Source: Pseudomonas xantholysinigenes
GTDB lineage: Bacteria; Pseudomonadota; Gammaproteobacteria; Pseudomonadales; Pseudomonadaceae
Direction of reading: 5' to 3'
Assembly: GCF_014268885.2 (NCBI RefSeq)
Contig: NZ_CP077095.1
Location: 2,299,501-2,363,500, forward strand
DNA: 64,000 bases
The stretch's first letter is position 1; each line of letters begins with the position of its first letter. The position numbers were made by a program, and so were the translations under genes. Shown here in pieces: positions 49,503 to 56,751 of this stretch. The notes beneath the pieces are model-generated. The model had not been told where the DNA came from. It searched no databases and saw only the letters and a program-made list of their open reading frames with translations.

Positions 49503-50630
49503 TCAATGCATGCCAGCCTCAGCTCTGTAGTGGTCAACTCGGCCTTCAATTGCTTTAAGTCGCAGCTTCAACTGCTCGTTAAGCAACATTCCGTGCACGC
49601 CTGAGTGAATCTCGCGATGGCAGGACGGGCAGACAGCACCTACGTATCGAGGGTGGTCGAGGCCTCCGTCGGAGAGCCGATTTACATGATGCGGTTCGAG
49701 GTACGGGGATCCATCCTTCTTAATGAAGGGGGCTGGTTTTTCACAGCTTTCACATAAGCCTTTGGCACGCATGAGGACGTAGTGAGCGACCTTTCGGCTG
49801 CGCTGGTAAATTTTGCGTTGCGCTGATTGGCCCATTGCATTCGTTACCGGCTTGCAGGCAGCCAGTGCGGCTATCCGAGCAGCCGTTGACGAATCTGCGA
49901 GTTCGACCTCTGCCTCTAACTCAGTTTCGATGTTCAGCTCTGGACTACCCACAGGTACCAATCTGAATACAAGAGCAGTGCGGTCCTCGCCATCAACATC
50001 CGGCTGGGTTCGTTCAAAGACGTCGGCGCAGCAGAACTCACCTATGTAGCGATTACCTTTTCCTTTACCGAGCGATGTGAACAGATGAAGCGCACGACCT
50101 GTCTCAGCATGCTCAGCGACAGCTCTATTGCCTCGGTTCAATGTCATAGGCCCACGCTGCCCCTCACCGGTGTAGAGAAACGCACCGTTCTCCCAGCGGT
50201 CGGCATAGCCGTATTGTTCGCCACTATCACCTGTAAACAAGAAAATCACTGGGTGGGTAGCGGATGCCGCTATGCCGCTCTGCCGGCTACCCCCGAATGG
50301 CCCGTTGATTTCAGTCACGCGATCGTAAATGGCCCCAGGCTCGAACTGCAGGACTGGTTCTAGACCAGTGCTTTGCAGCTCGATAATGGTAAACCCACGC
50401 TTTTCTAAATAGCGGTTTGTGAGGTGTCCGCCAGGGAATTGGCCCACTGCGATACCGGTAGCCAAGGAGACTATTTTCTTTGCTGGGTACGATGTACCCC
50501 CTACAGCAATCGCGTAGCGGTGGGCAGGGTTCGTCTCCCAACCATGCCACTCTCGTCTTCCTCTAAAGTCGCGGTCAAATTCCAGCAAAGCCTCGTCAAT
50601 ACGTTCCTTCGATACAGCTTTGATCGCCAC
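49503..50630 (-). CDS. HNH endonuclease with ScoMcrA-like head and SRA-like domains
   Basis: About 375 residues from GTG 50630 (TTG 50714 would add 28). Residues 5-85 look like the ScoMcrA N-terminal head: SKERIDEALLEFD, GGTSYPAKKIVSLATGI, LEKRGFTII. Residues ~95-230 look SRA-like (FEPGAIYDRVTEINGPFGG, YGYADRWENGAFLYTGEGQ). The C-terminal HNH nuclease has Cys293/Cys296, HH at 314-315 (EPHHVNRLSDGG) and CPSCHREIH at 334-342. ScoMcrA cuts methylated and phosphorothioated DNA; a separate sulfur-binding domain is not obvious here. Likely a modification-dependent or modification-checked nuclease in the island. Confidence 0.75.
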   Translation of the reverse strand: MAIKAVSKERIDEALLEFDRDFRGRREWHGWETNPAHRYAIAVGGTSYPAKKIVSLATGIAVGQFPGGHLTNRYLEKRGFTIIELQSTGLEPVLQFEPGAIYDRVTEINGPFGGSRQSGIAASATHPVIFLFTGDSGEQYGYADRWENGAFLYTGEGQRGPMTLNRGNRAVAEHAETGRALHLFTSLGKGKGNRYIGEFCCADVFERTQPDVDGEDRTALVFRLVPVGSPELNIETELEAEVELADSSTAARIAALAACKPVTNAMGQSAQRKIYQRSRKVAHYVLMRAKGLCESCEKPAPFIKKDGSPYLEPHHVNRLSDGGLDHPRYVGAVCPSCHREIHSGVHGMLLNEQLKLRLKAIEGRVDHYRAEAGMH

Positions 50631-50930
50631 GTGCGCTGCCCTTTGTCGCCGATGTTTGTAGGAAATTTCCCCATCGTCGCCAAAGTGATCAAACGGTTCA
50701 AGAAAAACTGGCAAAGCGCCACTGCGATCGTAGCGTCCGCGCGCGAGTTCGTATGCGTATCAGGTCCATATTCGTTGTGGCAGCAGGCGTGCCCAGGGTC
50801 TACGGAATCGGATTTTCCCTCTTCTCTGTAGTCCGTTTCCGAAACATACTTCTACCCCCTTACAGCCCGTTGCAGCCGCTGCATCACCCATCTAGTCTCG
50901 CCAAGTCGCTGCCAATTCAGCGACCGGTTT
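50631..50930. other. Right edge of the island, no gene seen
   Basis: About 300 bp upstream of the HNH gene, with no credible open frame. It contains the HNH promoter on the minus strand and, after about 50.9 kb, the structured element of the next entry. Confidence 0.5.
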
Positions 50931-51049
50931 TGACAGACCGGGAAGATAGTAACGCGCGTGCATGGCCGTCTATGGTGGCTGTACGTGGGGCACTTCGGTG
51001 CGCCGGTTTCCTATTTTCCCGGTCTGTCAACCCGCGTACAGCTGCCACC
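50931..51049 (+). ncRNA. Structured RNA-like element with interleaved arms (pseudoknot or switch)
   Basis: Arm A TGACAGACCGGGAA (50931-50944) is perfectly complementary to A' (51016-51029). Arm B GGTGGCTGTACG (50974-50985) pairs with B' (51035-51049), 12 bp with a 3-base bulge. The order A-B-A'-B' is a pseudoknot, or two exclusive folds. A GCAC-TTCG-GTGC hairpin lies inside (50990-51001). It precedes the small gene at 51103. I recall similar sequence before DUF6124/DUF3077 genes in Pseudomonas, but no named RNA family. Confidence 0.6.
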
Positions 51050-51071
51050 TTTCTGTTTGACAGCAGAGAAC

Positions 51072-51102
51072 GGTAGCTCCATTTGAAAATAGGAGCTCTA
51101 CC
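51072..51102 (+). promoter_or_regulatory. Hairpin sequestering the ribosome site of the 51103 gene
   Basis: GGTAGCTCC (51072-51080) pairs with GGAG (51092-51095) and CTACC (51098-51102), hiding the AGGAG just 7 bases from ATG 51103. Confidence 0.55.
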
Positions 51103-51339
51103 ATGCTGAAAATAGTCCCCGATCCACCCCTACACGACAAATACACCACCCACACCCTCGAAGACCTCCTGGTCCAGATCTCCGAGTACCTCGTCTGCGC
51201 CCTGACCGTCAGCCAGCAGACCGTCCTGCTCCACGCCAAACCCCCAGGTCAGGTCCTGACCCTCGCCGCCATGCACGAAATCGACAGCGCCCGCACCTTG
51301 GTGGAGGTGGCGCTGAGCCGCGTGCAATCCCGGCACTGA
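51103..51339 (+). CDS. Small protein, DUF6124-like (78 aa)
   Basis: 78 residues, MLKIVPDPPLHDKYTTHTLEDLLVQ start, then a helical region with two hydrophobic-rich helices (ISEYLVCALTVSQQTVLL, MHEIDSARTLVEVALSRV). It resembles the DUF6124 group that is widespread and multicopy in Pseudomonas; the assignment is by recollection. It is preceded by the RNA-like element and ribosome-site hairpin and followed by a DUF3077 gene, probably an operon. Function unknown. Confidence 0.65.
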   Translation: MLKIVPDPPLHDKYTTHTLEDLLVQISEYLVCALTVSQQTVLLHAKPPGQVLTLAAMHEIDSARTLVEVALSRVQSRH

Positions 51340-51378
51340 CCTGGCGAGCCTGGGCTCGCACTGGATGTTCACCGATCA

Positions 51379-51401
51379 GGCCCCGCGCCGTTCGCGGGGC
51401 C
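51379..51401 (+). other. GC-rich hairpin between the two small genes
   Basis: GGCCCCGCG, five bases, CGCGGGGCC, just before AGGAGGA of the DUF3077 gene. No T-run, so probably mRNA stability or partial attenuation. Confidence 0.6.
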
Positions 51402-51415
51402 GCAGGAGGAATGGT

Positions 51416-51724
51416 ATGGATAAGGAATTGCAAATCCCGCGCATCAAGAAACTCGCCACCACCGGCGTCGGGCATTTTGGCGAAGGCGCGCAGGTGAGTG
51501 TGCAAGACCCGCTGTTCCGCGTGGTGGCGGGGCATCCGCTGGACCATGCGGTGGAGCAGGCGACCGTGCTGATGTGTGCGGTGCACATGATCAGTGATCT
51601 GGCGATGGTGGAGACTGATCATCTGCCTACGCTGCTGACGGCGGTGCATTACCTCAGTGGCATGGCCAAGGCGTTGGCCCAGGATGTGAATCATGGGTTG
51701 ATGGTTGTGCGGGGGGCTGAGTAG
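51416..51724 (+). CDS. DUF3077 protein
   Basis: 102 residues. FRVVAGHPLDHAVEQATVLM and AVHYLSGMAKALAQDVNHGL are the DUF3077 segments, an all-helical Pseudomonas family of unknown function. AGGAGGA precedes ATG 51416. Second gene of the pair with 51103. Confidence 0.82.
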   Translation: MDKELQIPRIKKLATTGVGHFGEGAQVSVQDPLFRVVAGHPLDHAVEQATVLMCAVHMISDLAMVETDHLPTLLTAVHYLSGMAKALAQDVNHGLMVVRGAE

Positions 51725-51766
51725 GGGAGGGTATCTGGCTGGGGGCTTGGTTGTCTGGGCGGGCGC

Positions 51767-51800
51767 TATCGCGGGGCAAGCCCGCTCCCACGAGTCCGCG
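51767..51800. repeat. Single REP-like unit
   Basis: CTATCGCGGGGCAAGCCCGC with CTCCCAC following, a lone copy of the REP arm in the 137-bp gap after the DUF3077 gene. Confidence 0.6.
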
Positions 51801-51861
51801 CCTGCGAGCCCGATTCCTCGAACCCGGTCCCACAGGGCTGCTCCCGCGTTTCGGATAGCCG

Positions 51862-52251
51862 TTATGGCGCCAGGTTCACGCCGTTACAGCGGCCCTTGGT
51901 GGAGAAATCGTTGATCTGCCGGGCCTTGTTCACCGACATCAGGATCGTACAGCCGCCAGGATGGGCCACGTCGTCCCAGTAGTTGGTATGGACCATCACG
52001 TTGCCTTGCATCTCGGCGGTGCTGCCGACCACCTCCTTTTGCACGTAGGTGGTATCGCGGTACCAGCCCAACTGCACCCCGCCGCCATCGGGCAGCGGCT
52101 CCATGCGCATGGGCGGGCCGAAGAAGTCGATGGCCTGCTTGGCGTCGCGCCCTTGCCATTGGTTGCCCGCCATCAGCTCCGACAGAGTCGGGATGCAGCC
52201 GGCCAGCGCCGGCAATAACAGGCCAAGGACCAGCAGAGGGCGTGTGTTCAT
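51862..52251 (-). CDS. Putative lipoprotein (129 aa)
   Basis: Lipoprotein signal [19 protein letters not shown] (Cys19), then [24 protein letters not shown] region [20 protein letters not shown], the SmpA/OmlA-like start of many small lipoproteins of unknown function, and [15 protein letters not shown]. It overlaps the upstream exported-protein gene by four bases (ATGA). A much longer frame on the same strand is a shadow of the upstream gene. Confidence 0.75.
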   Translation of the reverse strand: MNTRPLLVLGLLLPALAGCIPTLSELMAGNQWQGRDAKQAIDFFGPPMRMEPLPDGGGVQLGWYRDTTYVQKEVVGSTAEMQGNVMVHTNYWDDVAHPGGCTILMSVNKARQINDFSTKGRCNGVNLAP

Positions 52252-52811
52252 CGTGGGGTGTTCGCCAGCATGTCGTCCAGCTCCTGCACCGCCTGGCTGT
52301 TGGCCTGCACGCCAATCAACTGGATGAACATGGCCTGGATGGTGGCGACCATTTTCGCCGTCGGCATCTTGCCGATCGACAGCATCTGGTTGCGTGCGCG
52401 GTTGTCGGGGGCGCAGACGAAGGCGAAGGTGCGCTGCAGCCAGTAGTCCTTTGGTGCGACCCAGTCTTTGGCGTTGGTTTTCACATCGCGCACGGCGCCG
52501 TCGAAGCGACGTATCGCCCGGGCGCTGTCCAGGCGGATCTGGCGCTGTTTGCATTTGACCTGCACCTCGTAGGCGGCGAGGGTCGGGAAGGCCGGGTCTT
52601 CGAACAGCTGCATGACCTGGGCCGATTGCACGCCACCGGGCTTTTGCAGGATGCCGGCGGCATCGGCGACGTAGACCTCGTTGTGCAGGCGTTCGCCTTT
52701 GCCGTAGATGATCCAGTAGTCGCCTGAGGCGGGTGCGGCGAGGGCCGGGGTGCTGCAGGTGAGGGCCAGGATGGCCAGCCATTGGCAGAGGGGTGGAAGT
52801 TTGTGACCCAT
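52248..52811 (-). CDS. Exported hypothetical protein (187 aa)
   Basis: Signal peptide ends ...STPALAA. The mature part ([61 protein letters not shown]) is soluble with two cysteines. It overlaps the downstream lipoprotein gene (ATGA), so both are co-translated. No family recognised. Confidence 0.72.
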   Translation of the reverse strand: MGHKLPPLCQWLAILALTCSTPALAAPASGDYWIIYGKGERLHNEVYVADAAGILQKPGGVQSAQVMQLFEDPAFPTLAAYEVQVKCKQRQIRLDSARAIRRFDGAVRDVKTNAKDWVAPKDYWLQRTFAFVCAPDNRARNQMLSIGKMPTAKMVATIQAMFIQLIGVQANSQAVQELDDMLANTPR

Positions 52812-53008
52812 GGCGTCCTTTCCTGGTTTTTGTAATTCAGAAGGGACTATACGAGCGCTGGGTGAGTAGGGTCGATTAGGGCGGTTGTGCTAATGGCTAA
52901 AGGCCTGTAACACGTTGAGGCAATAATGGTGGGTGAGGTCGGGATTGTGGTTTGAGCGAAAATCGCTGGGACCGCTTTGCGGTCCTTTCGCGACGCAAGG
53001 CCGCTCCT
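52812..53008. repeat. Left part of a REP sequence interrupted by IS110
   Basis: Gap before the IS. Positions 52967-53008 read CCGCTTTGCGGTCC, CGCGACGCAAGGCCGCTCCT, the same as intact REP units elsewhere in the window but stopping at CCGCTCCT. The missing ACAGGGG is found at 54234, right of the IS. Confidence 0.8.
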
Positions 53009-53244
53009 TGTATCTCGACTTTCGCCTCCCTAGAGGCGAAAGTTCTCGACTGATCATCGAGGGAAGGCCTTGAAGCAGAGCCGCTCCAAGGGCATCAAGC
53101 CCGCACTGTAGATAACGCTCTGGTCTTCCAACCCCACTCGACGAGTTCGAACGGTATCTAGTGCCCGCCCCCGGCGTGAGCACGCATTAACAAGGTTGAA
53201 CTGAGTGTAGGGTGATCGACTTTCGTAGTTTGAAGGAGGAGATC
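53009..53244 (+). ncRNA. Candidate bridge RNA region of the IS110 element
   Basis: Non-coding 5' end of the IS. Hairpins CTTTCGCCTC-CCTA-GAGGCGAAAG and TCTCGA-N7-TCGAGG lie at its left. GCCGCTCC at 53080-53087 repeats the left target half (REP GGCCGCTCC), as a target-binding loop of a bridge RNA would. Boundaries and fold are inferred. Confidence 0.45.
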
Positions 53245-54216
53245 ATGTCCGTCTTTGTTGGCGTTGATGTCGCCAAAAAATCTTTCGACATTGCCATCCC
53301 GCTCCCCAATGGCAAGATGCGCACCAAAGCCAAGCTGTCCAATGATCCTGGAGGGTTCAGGCAGTTTAGCGACTGGCTTGAGCGCCATGCTGAACCAGGC
53401 GCCTGGATTGTTATGGAGGCTACAGGCATCTATCACGAAGCGCTGGCCGAGCACTGTCACAACCAAGGTTATCGGGTGTGCATTCTGAACCCGGCGGTGA
53501 TTGCGAAATTCGCTGACGTGGAGCTTCGGCGCGTCAAAACAGATAAGGCTGACGCCAAAGTCATTGCTGCCTATGGCCAACAAAAGGCTGTCTCGCTTCG
53601 CCAGTGGGAGCCTGAGCCCCCTGCGCAGCGCCGCTTGCGTGCTCTGGTGCGGCGACTGGACGACCTCAAGGAAATGCGCCAGATGGAGCAGAATCGTTTG
53701 GATGTCGCACTAGATGCGGTACAGCAGTCGATTCAAGACGTAATCGGGCACATCAACGAAGAGCTGGAAAAGACCAGGAAGGCCATCGAGCAGACGATCG
53801 ATGATGATCCAGACCTGCGCAAGCGACGTGAGCTGATTACCTCGATTGATGGTTTGGGTGACACCACTGCTACGTTGCTGCTCGCCGAACTGGGCGATCC
53901 ACTGAAATACCAAAGCCCTTCTGCGATTGTCGCGTTTTCAGGCTTAAACCCAGTGGTGCAGCAATCGGGAGAGTTCATAGGTAAGAGCACTATTTCGCGT
54001 ACAGGCGCCTCAAGGCTGCGTGCAGGCTTGTGGATGTCAGGCACTGTCTCAATCAGACATAACCCTGTTGTGAAGGAACTGGCAGAGCGGTTGAGCAGCC
54101 GGCACAAAGCTTACAAACAGATCGTCTGCGCGGCGATGCGCAAGCTGCTGCACCTGGTTTACGGGGTGGTGAAGTCGGGGATACCGTTTGACCCCAAAAT
54201 CCCTCTTGCGGGGTGA
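53245..54216 (+). CDS. IS110-family transposase (recombinase)
   Basis: 323 residues. N-terminal DEDD/RuvC-like domain: FVGVDVAKKSFDIAIPLPNG with the first Asp, WIVMEATGIYHEAL with Glu, then KTDKADAKVIAAYG. C-terminal transposase_20 domain: LITSIDGLGDTTATLLLAEL, AFSGLNPVVQQSGEF, SRTGASRLRAGLWMSG with the catalytic serine region. AAGGAGG precedes ATG 53245. Full length, so potentially active. Confidence 0.93.
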   Translation: MSVFVGVDVAKKSFDIAIPLPNGKMRTKAKLSNDPGGFRQFSDWLERHAEPGAWIVMEATGIYHEALAEHCHNQGYRVCILNPAVIAKFADVELRRVKTDKADAKVIAAYGQQKAVSLRQWEPEPPAQRRLRALVRRLDDLKEMRQMEQNRLDVALDAVQQSIQDVIGHINEELEKTRKAIEQTIDDDPDLRKRRELITSIDGLGDTTATLLLAELGDPLKYQSPSAIVAFSGLNPVVQQSGEFIGKSTISRTGASRLRAGLWMSGTVSIRHNPVVKELAERLSSRHKAYKQIVCAAMRKLLHLVYGVVKSGIPFDPKIPLAG

Positions 54217-54257
54217 GGGTCAAGACGGTATCTACAGGGGGCGGCGTTTGGGTTGGG

Positions 54258-55202
54258 TTAGGCGATAGGTGGCAGCTCATGCTCGAAGGGCAGGTTTGGG
54301 CCTGTTCGCGAGCAGGTGATTGCTGCGGCATGGATTGCGTAGGCGAGGATTGCATCGATGGTTTTATGGGGGAGCGTCGCTATCGCGGCCGGGCTGTCTG
54401 CACCGAGGCGAGCCAAGTAGGCGAGCACGGCGGCTTGGAAGGTGTCACCGGCGCCGACGGTGTCGCATACCGGCAACGAGGTATCTGCTGGGCGCTGCCA
54501 TGAGCCATGTGCGCAATGCACGCTGGCACCATCCGCCCCATGAGTAATGAAAACCAGTCGGCAGCGCTCGTTTAGCCAGCCTTGAGCCACGTCACGGGTC
54601 TCCCGGCCTGGGTAGAGCAGGGCGATGTCTTCCTCACTGGCCTTGATCACATGCGCATACCCAGCAAACGCTTCCACCTGCCGCCGCCACAGCGCCACAT
54701 CCGGCTGCGGATTCAGCCGCACATTCGGATCCAGGCTGATCAGCCGCCGGTCCCGCTCGCGCTCCACCAGCGCCATCAGCGTATCGGCCACGGGCTTCAC
54801 CACCAGGGTGTACGAACCCACATGGATTCCCCGCACACGCTCATCCAGCTCCGGCAAATGCGCCAGCGTCACCTGCCGATCCGCACAGCCTTCACCGCGA
54901 AACTGATACTGCGCCGAGCCATTGGCATCCAGCCCGACCATGGCCAAGGTGGTCGGTGCATCGCTGGTTACCACATAGCGGCAGTCCACCCGTTCCTCTT
55001 CCAGTACCCGGCGCAGCCGGGCACCGAGGTAGTCGCTGGACAACCCGCCGAACAACGCCGATTCCACGCCCAACCGGCGCAGGCCGACGGCCACGTTGAA
55101 CGGCGACCCGCCGGCAATCGCGGTAAACCCCAGCTCGCTGCTGCGGTTGCTGTTTTCCAGGCTGAACACATCGAACAGGGCCTCGCCACACACCAGGTAC
55201 AT
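54258..55202 (-). CDS. mtlZ: Fructokinase of the polyol operon (PfkB family)
   Basis: 314 residues. MYLVCGEALFDVFSLEN start, AGGSPFNVAVGLRRLG substrate loop, and CDTVGAGDTFQAAVLAYL anion-hole/catalytic motif, all typical of fructokinases. It phosphorylates fructose produced by MtlD from mannitol. Last gene of the leftward mtlEFGKDYZ operon. Confidence 0.9.
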   Translation of the reverse strand: MYLVCGEALFDVFSLENSNRSSELGFTAIAGGSPFNVAVGLRRLGVESALFGGLSSDYLGARLRRVLEEERVDCRYVVTSDAPTTLAMVGLDANGSAQYQFRGEGCADRQVTLAHLPELDERVRGIHVGSYTLVVKPVADTLMALVERERDRRLISLDPNVRLNPQPDVALWRRQVEAFAGYAHVIKASEEDIALLYPGRETRDVAQGWLNERCRLVFITHGADGASVHCAHGSWQRPADTSLPVCDTVGAGDTFQAAVLAYLARLGADSPAAIATLPHKTIDAILAYAIHAAAITCSRTGPNLPFEHELPPIA

Positions 55203-55243
55203 GCAGTTCTCCAGAACGATAGATAAGGGAAGGATACCCGCAC

Positions 55244-56735
55244 TCAGCGTGCAGGCAGTTGTTCCCGGTAGCGTTGATAGGCGACCTCGTACTCGGCCTG
55301 TTGCGCCGGGCGGGGCAGGGTTCGGGTGCTTTCGTCGAGGGCGACGCAGCGTTTGCACAGGGTTTCGAGGCTGTCGCCCTGGCCCAGCTGGCGGCCGAGG
55401 CTCCAGGCGGCCTGGATCGCGGCGCCCAGGGCGGCGGCTTCGGTCTGTTGGGGGCACACCACTGGCAGGCCGAGCAGGTCGGCCAGTGTCTGGCGCCATA
55501 GCGGGCTTTTCGCCGCGCCGCCGACCAGGCGGATTTCGCTGCCTGGCAGGCCGCTGGCGCGCAGCAGGTCGAGGCCGTAGCGCAGGCTGAAGTAGGTGCC
55601 TTCGAGCACGGCGCGGCAGAGGTTGGCGCGGGTCAGGTTGGCGCTGGTCATGCCGTGCAGGCTGGCCGTGGCTTCGGGCAATGCGGGTACGCGCTCGCCG
55701 TCGAAGAAGGGCAGCATCAGCAGGCCGTCGGCGCCGATTGGGGGCTTGGGCGGCGAGCTCAGTGAAACGCTCGAGGTCGAGCTCCAGCAGGTCGCGCACC
55801 AGGGCGCAGGCGCTGGTGAGGTTCATGGTGCAGATCAGCGGCAGCCAGCCGCCGCTGGAGGCGCAGAAGGTCGCCACTTCGCCCTGGGCGCTGACGTGGG
55901 GCTGGTCGGCGTGGGCGGCCAGGGTGCCGGAGGTGCCGAGGCTCAGGGTGATCATGCCGGGGGCGATATTGCCGGTGCCGATGGCGCCGAGCATGTTGTC
56001 GCCGCCGCCCGTGGCCACCCAGGTCTGCGGGCTCAGGCCGAGGGCCGTGGCGGCCTGTTCGCGCAAGGTGCCGATGCAATCGCCGGATTCGAGCAACTCA
56101 GGCAGTGCGGCCAAAAGACGCTCGCCCGGCTCGATGTGTTGAAGGACATCGGGTGCCCAGGATCGTCGGCGCACGTCGTAGTAGCCGGTGCCGGAGGCGT
56201 CGCCGGGTTCCGTGCAGGCGCGACCGGTCAGCCAGTAGTTCAGGTAGTCGTGGGGCAGCAGGAGATGGGCGAGGCGGGCGAACAGCTCGGGATGATGGTG
56301 CTTGGTCCACAGCAATTTGGACAGGGTATAGCCCGGCGCGATCACCAGCCCGAGGCGTTCGAGCGAGCCGTGGGCGCCACCGAGGGCATCGAGCAGTGCC
56401 TGGTTCTCGGGCGCGCTCTCGGTGTCGCACCAGAGCTTGGCCGGGCGCAGCACCTGGCCCTGGGCGTCGAGCATCACCAGGCCGTGTTGCTGGCCGGACA
56501 CCGCCAGCGCGCGGATCGCGTGGCCATCCACACCGGCGTCACACAATGCAGCGGCCACCGCCGCTCGCAAGGCATCCAGCCAGTCGGCGGGGTCCTGTTC
56601 ACGCCGGCCGTCACGGCCCTGGGGCGGGGCGTGGGCGGCGCTGCCCAGGCCAAGCACCTGGCCGCTGCCGGCGTCCAGCACCAGGGCCTTGGTGCCCTGG
56701 GTGCCGCAGTCGATGCCGAGGAACAATCCGTCCAT
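55244..56735 (-). pseudogene. mtlY: Xylulokinase, frameshifted
   Basis: FGGY-family kinase, expected to phosphorylate xylulose from arabitol. N-terminal MDGLFLGIDCGTQGTKALVLDAG and VATGGGDNMLGAIGTG are intact up to ...FTELAAQAP. At 55738-55746 (CCCCCAAT on the minus strand) one extra base shifts the frame; the downstream part LPFFDGERVPALPEA ... VGGAAKSPLWRQTLADLLG ... YQRYREQLPAR continues in another frame. Removing one base restores a full-length ~496-residue kinase. It may be a true mutation or a sequencing error at a short homopolymer. Confidence 0.85.
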
Positions 56736-56751
56736 TTCGAAACACTCCGTA

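Larger units (their letters stand above)
53009..54233 (+). mobile_element. IS110-family insertion sequence inside a REP unit
   Basis: About 1225 bp. The joined flanks CCGCTCCT + ACAGGGG restore the local REP consensus, and a CT dinucleotide occurs at both ends (53007-53008, 54232-54233), fitting a two-base core as used by IS110/IS621 elements. There are no terminal inverted repeats, as expected. Contains one transposase and a 236-bp structured 5' region. Confidence 0.82.

Noticed and set aside
50700..51070. attR copy of the tRNA-Pro 3' end
   Set aside because: No stretch matching TTCGAATCACTCCGTCCCG was found by eye.
51862..52782. 306-codon frame ending in the small lipoprotein
   Set aside because: Its first ~177 residues are Arg/Pro-rich shadow of the 187-residue exported protein; the lipoprotein starts at 52251 with a clear signal peptide.
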